64,000 nucleotides of DNA. Origin: Neodiprion pinetum (taxonomy: Eukaryota > Arthropoda > Insecta > Hymenoptera > Diprionidae). A model generated the notes under the pieces. It was given only the letters and a program-made list of their open reading frames with translations. It made no database searches and was not told the DNA's origin. Both the position numbers and the translations under genes were made by a program. This document shows positions 47,964-59,975 of the stretch, in pieces. Each line of letters starts with the position of its first letter. The first letter of the stretch is position 1. The stretch lies in contig NC_060236.1 of the NCBI RefSeq assembly GCF_021155775.2, positions 22,520,238-22,584,237 of the forward strand, in the 5' to 3' direction.

Positions 47964-48383
47964 GCTTGTCTTATCACCAAGATGTAAATGTTGCTCAAGA
48001 GAAAAAGCTTCAGGATTTTCTTTGGTATATCACAACAAACTAAAATAATTAAAAGTAAGCTTTCATTAAGCAGAAGAATTCGATGATAAGAATTAACTCT
48101 TAAAACGATTCACAGTCACTCTATACGTCCCTGAACGATGTGGCTGCATAAGTTAAAAACAGCTTACGGAATACATGGCTTTGTTGACGCAACTCATTAT
48201 CTTATCTCAATATTCATGACGACGCTATTACGAGACCGTTTGTACGTGTCAGCAAAAAAGAAATGGTTTGATAAGAAATCGTCTTGATCGAGTGGTTGGT
48301 AAAAATTGCGTCCACCTTACACCGAAAATTGACCAAGGAAAAACGCATTTTTTAATACGAGAATTTACAGGTATCACCAAGTC
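47964..48383. other. Intergenic between the ZAD gene and the carboxylase gene
   Basis: About 420 bases containing the end of the ZAD transcript and the promoter of the next gene. No additional gene seen. Confidence 0.5.
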
Positions 48384-51203
48384 ATGTACACCCTGTTGCT
48401 ACGGTCGGTCTGGCCTGTTCATAAAACGTAAGGAGTACCCGTTTGTCGATAAGATAAGATCAAATATATTCGTCTCCACATGCATGTGTCTTGATCGTGC
48501 TATATTTACAGGCCCTGGCATATAACCTCGTGGATCGATCGGGAATTTTCATTATCGACCGTACACAATGGAAAAAGGCTTGGGAAGGTATATGCACACA
48601 ATATCTATACGTATAATATGTACAATGCATAATTTAGACATCAAATTTTAGCAAATCTCTGATGAAATTATAAAACGCAGCTAATTCTGAGCGATTTTAT
48701 TTCCCGCGCGCAGATCCTCATCGCAAATCGCGGCGAAATCGCTTGCCGAATTGCAAGAACCGCTCGTAAACTTGGGGTAAAAACGGTGGCGGTATACAGC
48801 GACGCGGACCAGGAGGCCATGCACGTCCGTTTGGCTGACGAGGCCTACAACATTGGACCCGCGGCTTCGACCGAAAGTTACCTGAAGCAGGATAGTATAA
48901 TTGAGGCTGCCAAGAAGTCCAAGTCCCAGGCGATACACCCCGGCTATGGATTTTTATCGGAGAATACTGAATTCGCCGAGCTCTGTCAGAGCGAGGGGAT
49001 CACCTTCATCGGGCCCCCGGCGAGCGCGATCAGGGACATGGGGATAAAGAACACCTCCAAGGCCATTATGGCCGCGGCCGGCGTACCTGTAGTTCCAGGT
49101 CCGTAACTCCGCTACCTGCGGCGGTCCTATTTTCGTCATAAGAAAAAAAAAATGTTCTCTCTACGCAGGTTATCACGGAGAGGATCAATCCGACGACAGG
49201 TTGATGGCAGAGGCAAGACTTGTCGGTTTTCCACTGATGATTAAGGCGGTGCGAGGAGGTGGAGGCAAAGGAATGCGCATAGCTTTTGAAGAAGGGGATT
49301 TTTTCACGGCATTGGAGGCGGCTCGAACCGAATCGGCAAAATCGTTCGGCGACTCGGCCGTGTTGTTAGAGAAATATGTTTCCGAACCCCGGCACGTCGA
49401 AGTTCAGGTATTCGCTGATCAGCACGGAAACGCTGTCCACCTGTTCGAAAGAGACTGTTCGGTTCAAAGGAGACATCAAAAAATCATTGAGGAGGCCCCC
49501 GCGGTTTGTTAATGCTACATGTATAATGTATATTTATACATTACCACGTGATCCTGATAATCAACGTTATTTTCTGCAATTTTTCAAAACTTACAGCCGG
49601 GAATTTCGCCCGAGTTGCGGTCGGAGCTAGGTGCAGCCGCCGTCCGGGCGGCAAAGGCCGTTAAATACGTGGGAGCCGGGACAGTGGAATTTATTCTCGA
49701 TCGTTACACTCACAGTTTTCATTTCATGGAGATGAACACGCGGCTCCAGGTTGAGCATCCCGTTACCGAAGCAATTACCGGCACTGACCTCGTCGAGTGG
49801 CAGCTCACAGTGGCTGCCGGAGAGAAGTTGCCGCTTACTCAGGAAGAGATAAAGCTGGCGGGACACGCTTTCGAGGCGAGAATATACGCCGAGGTTGGTT
49901 TTCATCGTTGTATTTCGCAATACCTCGCGAATGACTAGTGAATCCTGCGTTACAGGATCCGAATAACGGGTTTCTACCTGGTGCCGGTCCCCTGTTACAT
50001 CTAACGACCCCGGAGATGTCGGCTGACGTCCGAGTCGAGACGGGGGTGCGGCAGGGTGATCAGGTTTCCGTGCACTACGATCCGATGATAGCGAAACTGG
50101 TCGTTTGGGGGAAGGACAGGAGCGAGGCGATCGGGAAACTCGGAGCCAAACTCGCGGAATACAATGTGAGTAATGTTTGTCCGCGCCTAAGCGGGGGAAA
50201 AACGTTTAAAAATACATTGCGATGTTTATTGTAGATCGTCGGCGTGGAAACAAACGTGCAATTCATCATGGACCTCGCTAGCCATCCGAAATTCGCCAGC
50301 GGTGATGTTCACACCGGCTTTATAGAGGAGAACCACGCAACTCTTTTTCCGAAAATCGAAATCACCAACGAGATACTGACCCAAGGAGCATTAGCCATGA
50401 TCCTAGAAGAGAGTTTGCCCTCCTTGAACGACGCTAGCTTTACCCCGTTCGCAACAAACGTCGGCCTCAGACTGAACCACGCGCTTGAGCGTAAATTTCA
50501 ATTTCTCTTCAAAGATAAGGAATTTGTGGTTAACGCAAGGTACCTTCGACCAGGTGTGTTTAACATGAGAACGAATGACACGGGCCCCTGGAGAAACGTG
50601 AGCGGTTCGTTGATAAAAAGGAACAATGTTCTCGAATTATTATCGGAAATCGACGGCGTAATAACCCGCGCTAGGATCGTTAACAACAATGGAGAGCTTT
50701 ATTTATTTACGAATGTACGTAATATTCTATATTTAATTTTCAGTATTGTTCCCTACATCTACAGTGAAGCCCCATTGGCAAAAGATGAAAATGAACACGT
50801 GAATTTTGTTTCAAAGGAGCGCAAGTGGCAGCTGACGATACCGCCGCCGAAGTTCGTCACCGCTGTATCGTCGATCAGCGGTCAGCAGCGAGCGGTTGGT
50901 TCTGCGATGAGCCCAATGCCCGGTGTCGTCGACAAGATTCTCGTTCAGCGAGGTGATATTGTTAAAAAGGGCGATCCTCTCCTGGTGATCGTTGCCATGA
51001 AAATGGAGGTGAGTATGCCACGATTTGCTTTTCTTTCTCTTCGAGAGCTCTTGAAACTTTATAACACGCATTATTTTTTTTCGCCTCAGCACGCGATCAA
51101 GGCCGCCTGCGACGGACTTGTCGAGGAGGTCCTTTGCACTGCTGGCGAGAATGTTGCCAAGAATAAACTTCTCGTTAGGATGAAGGAGGAGGAATCAGCC
51201 TAG
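48384..51203 (+). CDS. Mccc1: Methylcrotonoyl-CoA carboxylase subunit alpha (biotin-carrying), 8 exons
   Basis: Exons 48384-48427, 48512-48587, 48714-49098, 49169-49503, 49597-49893, 49956-50165, 50235-51008 and 51090-51203 join in frame to 744 residues. The N-terminus (MYTLLLRSVW, basic and hydrophobic) is a likely mitochondrial import signal. Biotin carboxylase motifs follow: ILIANRGEIACR, HPGYGFLSEN, GGGGKGMRI (about 198-206), RRHQKIIEEAP and EMNTRLQVEHPVTE. The C-terminal biotinyl domain has VAMKME with Lys at about 705, and exon 8 continues HAIKA. The enzyme carboxylates 3-methylcrotonyl-CoA in leucine breakdown in the mitochondrial matrix, together with the beta subunit. Exon 7 includes 51 bases (50715-50765) that code for an unusual hydrophobic stretch; see the findings. 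Identity as MCC rather than propionyl-CoA carboxylase rests on overall resemblance and length. Confidence 0.93.
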
Positions 51204-51361
51204 CTTCTGTTGCCGTACAGGGCGGAAAGTTTAATGATACTTGATACGATTGGAATCGTCGAATCTTCCTTTTTTAACTAATTTTTAATTTTTTATAATA
51301 CCCATAAGGCCAGTTCTCTGGATTTGTTAATGGTTGTTTACAATGCTAGATATTTTTAACG
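51204..51361 (+). other. Probable 3' untranslated region of Mccc1
   Basis: AT-rich sequence between the stop codon and the first AATAAA at 51362. Confidence 0.5.
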
Positions 51362-51367
51362 AATAAA
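51362..51367 (+). terminator. Polyadenylation signal candidate for Mccc1
   Basis: AATAAA about 160 bases after the stop codon, on the coding strand. Confidence 0.55.
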
Positions 51368-54300
51368 TGTACATAATACTCCTCATACGCAAAGAATCGA
51401 TTGTATATCCGTAGCTGTATACGACGGAACCTGTCCAGTTTATATCTCCCCTTCTCCTTATATATCTTGGTCGTATGCCGAAAAACTGTAAAAGTTATTT
51501 GCGGGGGTAATCAATCTCGAGGCGACTTCGTGGCACGTAATTAACGATCGCTCAACGTAATCGATCATTTCTTTAGCGGGTTAAGGTGGACTGGCGGGTC
51601 CGTGTGTTCGATGCATCATAGTATCACACGCATCTATTTACACTAGACTTACGTTAGTTTTTGCCGGTGTACATACGCACGTATGTACATACATCAACGT
51701 GTCGTGTAGTGCACACAGAGACCATTCCCGACTATTGTATTTCGCACCTGGCACTAGTTCCCTCTCTATTACCGGGATGTATTAACGAACACGGTTGTAT
51801 ACAGAGTACAGGCATGAACCCGATAGCGTGCCGCGAAATACCACGAAATAGATCTCCAGCGGCGCGAAACCCCCGGCACGTTCTCTCGCAAACTTAGAAC
51901 AACTTTCTTCCTCGGCCAATGAGAGTATATGACTGTAGGATAGGTGTAAGGTATACCAAAAGTTTCAGGGGCAGTTCAGCCGGGCGAGCGTGCCGTGAAA
52001 TCCAAAGAGAATTTCGAAAGCGGCGGTTAAGGAGTTTAATAATAACGTTCGCAGAAAATATGCGAAACGCGGAACAAATTCTCATCAACGTGTTCACTCA
52101 ACATCGCCATTCTCATAAATATCTTTCGCGATATACGGTTCGGTGGAATGAGGCTAGATATACCTATCGATCAGAGTTGCAACGCGGATTGATTGTGAGC
52201 CTGAAAACTTATTGGAATCGACTGATGGAACGAAGGGTCGACGCTTCTTCGTTCCCACCTATTCACACACCCACACACTGACAACAGGGTGTCGAGGTGT
52301 GCGAGGAAAGGCGGGTTGAAAATTTCGGAGTGTTTAGGGTAGGTGGTAACAATTACCGCCTTACACTACCCCCATCCGAGGAGCACAACCAGCGTAGCGG
52401 CTGCCTGTCAGTCAACAATTCTGCGCCCTGCTCGTCGGTGCGGACGACCTGCACGTCCCGAGTAACGGAGCCCCTGAAACTTCGTTATTGTCTTGCGGGA
52501 CGGAGGGAAAAACGCTGAGGTGAAAATTCCACTGACTCTGCAGTCACCGCAGCAGGTTCAATTCTTAATCAAAAGTCACACCGACCATTTATTACACGTA
52601 CTACGTTCACCGATACACGTCTACTTACAATAATAACCCGTATCCGGTAAGATGTAGCATTATATACATAAACATACGTATATTCAGTGATTCGCGTGAT
52701 AGTTTGACTCATGCATATAACTTTATCTATTTGTAATTTCGCAACTTTTCGGGATTAAATCGTGTGTATGTCGGTGTATGTTATACCTGACGGAATGGGG
52801 TCGGTTGTACAAGGAAGAGGAAGACACTTTAAATTGCGGGGAGTTTATTTCAACAACTTTAGGAATTAGTCTTCTTTTTGCCGATTTCACTCATTAAATC
52901 GAATATCACGTACACAAGTGTAACTTCGTAGTCACCTTCTCTCTATAGACAATGTATCGAACAATTATAGCCATTGGACCCGAACATACCTACACAATAC
53001 CTGGGCAATTTTTATAGTTACATGTCCTGTCGAACAGGCATGAGTGGAGATCGACAGACGACGAGTCAACGAGTACAGCGTATCGAAAGCCGGGGAATCC
53101 CCGAAAGAATCGCAGCGGTGCGTCTTATGCAGCAACGAGACGTCAACACGGAGAAGCCAACTTACCTCAGAGACAGAGGTAGGTGCAAATCGCGAATGCT
53201 ATACCGTGAATACGGCCCTTTCTTGCAACAAAATATAATTTGCAATTGAGCAGGTGTACGTATGATAATTTAAACAGCACGTGCCGTCAGTGGGAGGTGA
53301 TAAACAATGCCGTCTGGTGTTTATGACGCTTGGCTGCACGACAAGCGACTGTGTCGTCTCCCTAGGGAATAACCGATTATTCCTGTAATAAAGAATGGAA
53401 AATAATTCGAGCGTGAGAATATGTTATAAACCGTTCTGCTATCTTGTCACTAATTTCTGGTTGTTAGGTATAAATTGGTTGCCTCTGCAGTACGAGCTGC
53501 GCGGTAATTCTGAGTAGATAAATCGCCGTGTTTCAGCTTACGTGAAATTCAGCAGAGATCGCTTGTGTCGTATAAAAAAGTGTTTAAAAGGCCTTGGCGA
53601 GCTATAGGCAATGCTATTTGCACGAACGTATGAGGTGCGCTGCGATATGATCCAAAAATAGCTTGTACCCGGCGATGGGTCTTCGCGATAAGATCGTTTA
53701 CCGTCGAATTTTCGAACAATCTCATCGAGCGCAGGCGGTAAGTTCCAACGAACAGTTCTACATGCATTACCGCATCGTTCGATCAGATTCTGATTTATGA
53801 CCGTCGGCTAACACGCCACGGGACTCGCGAAGATCGACTTTAATCCCACATGCAACAGTGGATCGGTCAACCGATTAGGATATTTTAGGTATGAAGCTAT
53901 CGCAGCGCGCGAAAGTTTTGCTGAAATTCGAACGCGAGAGGGAATGTTTTGCACGTTGAAGAAACTCCCGTTGCACGTGCCTATGGCTATATAATTGGTT
54001 ACAACAGTGTATCGCATAACGATGGTTCGGGAAGATGTTAGTGGGTCATGTCGGAAAACCCTGGCGAATTGACATTGCGAGAAACCAACTTTGTCTGCAG
54101 ATATATGAGCAGGAGTAGGGGGAGGGAAACGGAGCCAAGACATCGGTGTGCAGGCGCATCGGATACCGCGGAATTTTTGACGTCTCGCGATGATGTTCGG
54201 TTGGTATAAAACCACGACCATCCTCCACTCCGATTACAATCGCGGCGGTATCTCTAATCCGGCCGGAACGATTCTTACGGAGTGAAGCAAATACGCGCTC

Positions 54301-54389
54301 GGATTTTTTTCACGATTATTCAGGCATGCGGCCTGCACCTACGAATATCCTGCAGGTACACATTCACCTCGTTTGCTAGTATTGGAAAC
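51368..54389. other. Intergenic, no supported gene
   Basis: Three kilobases of mixed composition with several GC-rich patches (51830-52050, 52370-52520). Open frames here are short and unlike any family I know. Leader exons of the MINDY-like gene may lie near the right end. Confidence 0.45.
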
Positions 54390-56643
54390 ATGCTGCTATT
54401 CACCCGCACCGCGAGGTGCGCCGAGCTGATGTCCGAGCCCGACGAGCTACAGCTAGCAGGTCTGGGTTTTATCGCCAGTTTTTAATTACTCGGTTTCACT
54501 AGCTGCTTCACGAGCCTTCTTTTCCTCATTTTCAGAGCGAGTGTTGTATCCGAGAAGCACCAAGACCCTGGCTAAGGTGCCGGTGATCGGAGGAACACCG
54601 ATAAGCGAGGAGACGTGCACGGTGGGTATGATGTACAACGTAACACCGAACACCTACCCAACTAACGTATAGCAGATTATTCTCGGGTTTTTCTGCAATG
54701 CAGGCATTACGGCAGTTGGTTTTCGGCTCCTGCGCCAGTCCGCCAAGGAGCGAATGGACTAGGACAGGTTTGACCCTGAGGCCAGGGGGGCAAAGTCTTG
54801 CCTTCGGTTTGAGGGCGGCGAGGAACTCGACTCGGAGTTTGGTCACAGCGATACAGGCAGTGATGCTGAAGCACTTTCTCTTCAGGACTAACAAGATTGT
54901 CACCAGTTTCGCGAGACCAGCATCCCCGGAAGCGTGAGCGCAGTATAACAACAGTATTAATGATTGCCCGGGAATGAATCCGATATAATAGCATAGAAAT
55001 TTGGCTTCTGTTGCAGTCTACTGAAGCCGAACCACGAGCGGCAAGTCGAAGTCCTGAGCTTGTCGATCGCTGAAGTTATATGGAGGTGTGGAGGCGGCGA
55101 CGCCAAGCCCAGCAACGCCGCGACTGCTGTCAATCTCGCTTCTACAGGCGGCGCGTCCTCCGGCGTCTTTGTGCCCAAGGCCGTTGTTGTTCTGCCACAG
55201 GAGACGCCCTACGTTCAGCATAGCGTGCAATACTTTCAGGACGGGATTACCGAAACGGTATGGTGTTTACGCGTACAGTAGTCGGATTTTTTTATCTTCT
55301 CGAATTTTCGAACTCGAATACAAAAGAATAAGAAAAAAAAAACCTACAGCACGGTGATCTCGAGTAATGGCGACTAACGAATCTTATTTTCTGTTAATAA
55401 TATATGGTGAAAATCGGTACAGCTACATCTCTACGAATTCCATTCTCTTGAAGACCTCCAGATATTTGTCAAGAGGTACCTTTACCTGGTAAGTCGTTCG
55501 TAATTCCCTTTGCGAAACACTCGAGAGGAGTACCCGTATTATATTTTGGTGTCGATTTAGTTTCACGACGAAGGTGGACCCGGAGCGATAATTCTCCTCT
55601 ACAGCGCCGTGCTGTCTCGAGGACTTGCCAAGTGAGGATACGTATACACGTAGTCGCATGCGTGTTCCTGTACACAAATTACACGTATCGTCTAGAGTGC
55701 GCGTTATGCAAAATTAATATATACTATAATGAGACTATGACAAGACCCTAAGGAGATACGTGTAATATAAAGAAATCTAACAAAAGGAAAGCGACCGACC
55801 CTCTGAATGACGAAATTCTCGTAGAGTGCGGACCGACTTCGAAGACCAAAGAACCTCGATGCTCGGCGGGTCGCCGGAAGAGGGACCGATGAGCGTCGCG
55901 ACGCTGCTGTTAACCGGAAGGTGTTCGCCGCACCTCCACAACGGGGTGCTTTACGTCGGTGACGAGAACACCTACGTGAGGAGGAGCCCTTTGATATTGA
56001 CAAATAACGTAAAACCAGGTTCGTCGCAGCGTGTCTCACACACCTTCGTCCTCTGTCAAGGCCGTGCCGAGATGGGGCGTCCTGGCGAGGAGCGAGGTCG
56101 GTATCCTGGTGCACGAGGGTGACGGTGCAGACGCCGACAGGCAGCCCGGTTCCCGACTCAAGACTCCGAGCCTGCCGATCTGGCTGACCCTTTGCCAGGG
56201 CCACTACGGCGTACTTTTCAACATGAACCGTGAACTTCTCAGAAATTACCACGCCGAGCGGAGGTGAGATACGATCTGCAGCGCAAGGGGGAAAGTCGTG
56301 AGACCAACGCGTTAATCCCGGATCTATCCCCGTTCTAGGTTCGAGATTCAATATTACACATGCGGTGGAAGCCACGCCACCCTGACGGTCGACACGAGAG
56401 CCAGCGAAGACTCGTCAGCGGACAACGCTGCCAGGGACGATCAACTGGTCGACGTCGCCTCGACTCCCTTGGAGAAGCTGATTCACACCAAGTTTGTATA
56501 ATGAGATGCTATATCTACGTCTTAAATTTATATCTTTCATGCAGATATCTTATCTCATTAAGACGTAGGTATATCTTAATTTCGATCTTCTCCGCAGGTG
56601 GCAAGACGCACAGATTCAATGGAACGGCAGCCCGGTTTTATAG
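54390..56643 (+). CDS. MINDY-4B-like, probably catalytically inactive deubiquitinase, 10 exons
   Basis: Exons 54390-54459, 54536-54621, 54704-54933, 55017-55257, 55423-55488, 55561-55631, 55825-55975, 56061-56263, 56339-56491 and 56598-56643 join in frame to 438 residues. The order of motifs is that of the MINDY-3/4 (FAM188) domain: QLVFGSC, IQAVMLKHFLF, AEVIWRCGG, GAIILLYSAVLSRG, VATLLLTGRCSPH, RSEVGILVHEG, SLPIWLTLCQGHYGVLF and, at the very end, LIHTKWQDAQIQWNGSPVL. In active MINDY-4 the segment before IQAV is QxxGGPCGVLAAVQ, with the catalytic Cys. Here it reads FGLRAARNSTRSLVTAIQ, so Cys becomes Arg96 and the oxyanion Gln becomes Ala90; His353 is kept. Length fits MINDY-4B, which lacks the long N-terminus of MINDY-4. 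The start ATG at 54390 is provisional; upstream exons are possible. Confidence 0.88.
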
Positions 56644-59600
56644 ATATTATAATTGCGTAGATGCAGCGACAAAAGGCAGATACGTATCGTCTTGAATATA
56701 ATATATGTAGTATACCTATGCATGCACGCATATAAACGGTAACGATGTTTCTTTAAATGTAAATTTCATTGTACTAAACCATGTTCTAGTTGTAAATTAG
56801 CAATTACTGTGTTAAATGATGTAAATATATATGTATGGTTTATTTTGGTAAATGCTGTACGTAATGAAAATTCTGTGAACAACAGAACTTCGGCAAATCG
56901 ATCCTACGCCTATGACATGGCTTTGTTATGTATAATTTAATAGTTTACTATACATTCGATTTGTAAGCAGAAATGAATCTAGGTGCCAGGTGTCTACGTA
57001 AATCTACGTATGCATATATCCTAGGTAACGTTAGAGGCATGTAACCCATGCGCATCAAATGGAGAAACTTGAGAGAGACGAAATAGACAATTGAGCTACA
57101 TCCTGAATTAAATATCAACTTGAAATAATGAAGAGAATATAGAATTTCCAAAATTCACGGCTTGAAGCAATTTTTAAAAACGCCTCACCCGTATTTATCT
57201 CATACTTTACTTTACGCGTCATCTTACGTGTCGCGTCTAATAATTATTTCATCATTCGTTATTCGATCGACGCGATGATTGTACAAACGGTATATATATT
57301 TAGGTATAGATATATCTGTGCGCAAACACCGAATGGGTTCATCCATCCTCTCGCCCTAGAAACGTTCGTCGTCACGCTATCTTTGCACTCGCATGTAGGC
57401 AGAGGGTGAATTCGCGCATAGTTTTCTTTTACTCGACTCTATAATATGTTATACACCCCAACAACACACTTCCCACAAATCTAAGGTATTCAGGAGTCGA
57501 GACAATGACTCGGTAAATAATGATAATTGGAAGGATCGCACGTACGGAACAAAGCTTACTTTAATAAGAATAGAAGATAAGAAGTAAAGGAAAACGAAAG
57601 AAAGCCACTTTTGCGAAGAGGTGAAATTCTCAAACGATATACGTATGTAAGAGGTTACAGCTGAAATACTCTGGTGCACACCGCTCGTTCACTTTCTTTT
57701 CCGGGATCAAACTCTTACACACTTGTTCCAAAATAATACCAACCTATAAGCGTATACCGCGGAAGGTGTTTCCTGCGGAAAGAGAGTGACGATAATTTAT
57801 CTGAAGTCGGGATGAAAGCATCATGTACACACGTTTAATCATTTAGGAACTAGACCGTTGAACAACTGCAGCGTTGTCCCAGTTTTGATGCAACTATTTT
57901 TAATCGTCACCGGTGTGAATTAAACATAAACGCCCAGGTATAGCTCTGACGATGGTAGACGCGAACAGGTGAATTTAACACTAAACTGGAAAAGGAGTCG
58001 GGGTCATGGGAACCGGGTTAATCCCGTTTCGTCTAAAACTTAACGCGATATGAGCATCGCGCAGCTACGAAGTGGAGGAGGATAAATGATCGTTTGACCG
58101 AGGCGACGATGACGATCATTCTGGATCATTAAACCGTGAAAAAAGATTCCTATTCGTTTCGCTACAACTTTTTTACCGGTACCCGTGAGAAAAGATCCGC
58201 GATCCGATGCGCATCCGGACTCCGTGAAGGTAAATACTGTAACAACAGCACGCAAGCCATTGTGATCGAATTAAATGATCGATTTTAATCAATCGTTCTT
58301 CACGAGTATCGTGGAGTAACTTAAAAAAGTAATAAAGAAAAAAAAAAAATTACACCTGTGTGTTATCACCGTAGTCCCGAATCGAGTTAACCTGCTGCAG
58401 TTACGAACAAAGAAATGTACGCGTCGTCGTAGCTGCTTATGCCGGTAAATTTGTGGAGGGATACGGGTGCAGGGTTAGACGTTATAGTTTATACGTAGCG
58501 AGTTCCCCCGTTTCAGGAACACCTGTCGTCATCGTCGGTCCCCGGCGATCGTGTAGCCCCACTTCCTGCCCTCTCGGCTGTATACCTTGGCCGTACCCCT
58601 CGATGCCCGCTTACTATCCTCCGGGCTCTTGTTTTGTACAGAATACACACGCCGCCGCCGTGCAAGACCCGGTGATTTTTTCACCTCTTTGTGCGTAAAA
58701 TTCGCGAGTCTTCCTCGACATAAAGCTACGTTTTTTTTGTTTTTTTATTTTATGTATTATAGTTTCGTGTGTCAAGGGTGTAGCCCAACTATGGGTATGG
58801 TGGTTCTTCCTCAAACGATTTTGCAATGACGCGGCACCCCAACTCACGAAGTCTGGACTCGCAGTGAAAATTGGATCTTACGAATAATTTGACCTGCAAT
58901 TCATGGATATTCCAGATGACAATTTTTACCGTGGTGAGTATACCCAAAGTATAAGCGTGTGTAAAGTGATCACCGTACGTAAAGGCAGCAGTTTTTCGGC
59001 TTTGTTATATCGCTACATTCCCAGAAAGTTTCATCACCGCAATTTGTCAATCTAAAAGCGAAGAAAGGGAGGACAAAGTACTTGACCATTTCAATTTTCA
59101 ACAATACCGAAGCTGCCCGTAGCATGGAATACCGGAATGTGAGATAATTGCCTTGACTCTTGGTCATGTAGGACACGCGGTGCCGTTCTCGGTGGGTAGA
59201 ATCCTCGGAGCGTGTATCGAGGATTCGCCGTCGTCACGGTGCGTCGACCACCGTCATTACATGCGTTTACGAAGTATAAGGATTAAGGAGCCGAAAGAAA
59301 CGTTCGGTATGATGAATATCGGGTACCTGCACCGATATGTCAGTTTTCCGGTATTGGTCGTGGGGAAATCACTGTCGCAACCTCCGGTTCCAGCATTAGT
59401 CATAGTAGGAAATACGCAGCAGGAACTCAAACCGAAAATTAAACCGTGGATCCGGCTGATGTGGAGAAAAAGAAACATGTAAGGGGGAAGAGAAATTACG
59501 AAACCAGTCACAATTAAGAGTGGAAATTAAATCGTAGCCGCGATCAGGAAACGCTTGGCAGCAGCAACTAGATTCGGAGAGACAATCGCGAATACAATCA

Positions 59601-59975
59601 TCACCCACATATTTAACATCCATATACAGGCTCATAGAATATAAGCCCACGTATCGCTGCACAAAGTTTCTCTCCGCATGCTTTCTAGCCACGCGTGTAC
59701 AATAGTACACCGGCTCTATTTTCCCTTCTGCAGCGGCACATTTTATTTCTGCAGATATGTTACATATAGATGATGGATGTGTAGGATCATCCGAGGTGTT
59801 CATGGTGCACGTAGAGTGAAGGGTGCGGTACAAATTGGGCTCGTGATAATACAACGATTTGCAATTTTATTCGACTTGTTGATATATCTAATGCTATACT
59901 TCTTTTTTGACTGTTCTCACGCCTACAGATGAATGAAGAAATGTTCGTATTCATGGATGGAGACTTTGATACGAT
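56644..59975. other. Intergenic / 5' flank of Cad99C
   Basis: Mostly AT-rich sequence. One segment, 58517-58698, looks like it could be an exon and is listed separately. Leader exons of Cad99C may also lie here. Confidence 0.4.
58517..58698 (+). other. Possible terminal exon of an unrecognised small cysteine-rich protein
   Basis: A good polypyrimidine-CAG acceptor (CCCCCGTTTCAG) ends at 58516. The following frame, needing one base from an upstream exon, reads TPVVIVGPRRSCSPTSCPLG and continues with Pro, Tyr and two more Cys before a stop at 58696-58698. The segment is clearly more GC-rich than its surroundings. I cannot find the upstream exon or name a family, so this is only a candidate. 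Confidence 0.2.

Noticed and set aside
55704..56375. 223-codon frame antisense to the MINDY-like gene
   Set aside because: It lies opposite well-supported exons and has no domain of its own.
59153..59482. 109-codon plus-strand frame upstream of Cad99C
   Set aside because: No domain, signal peptide or matching splice sites; not enough to call a gene.
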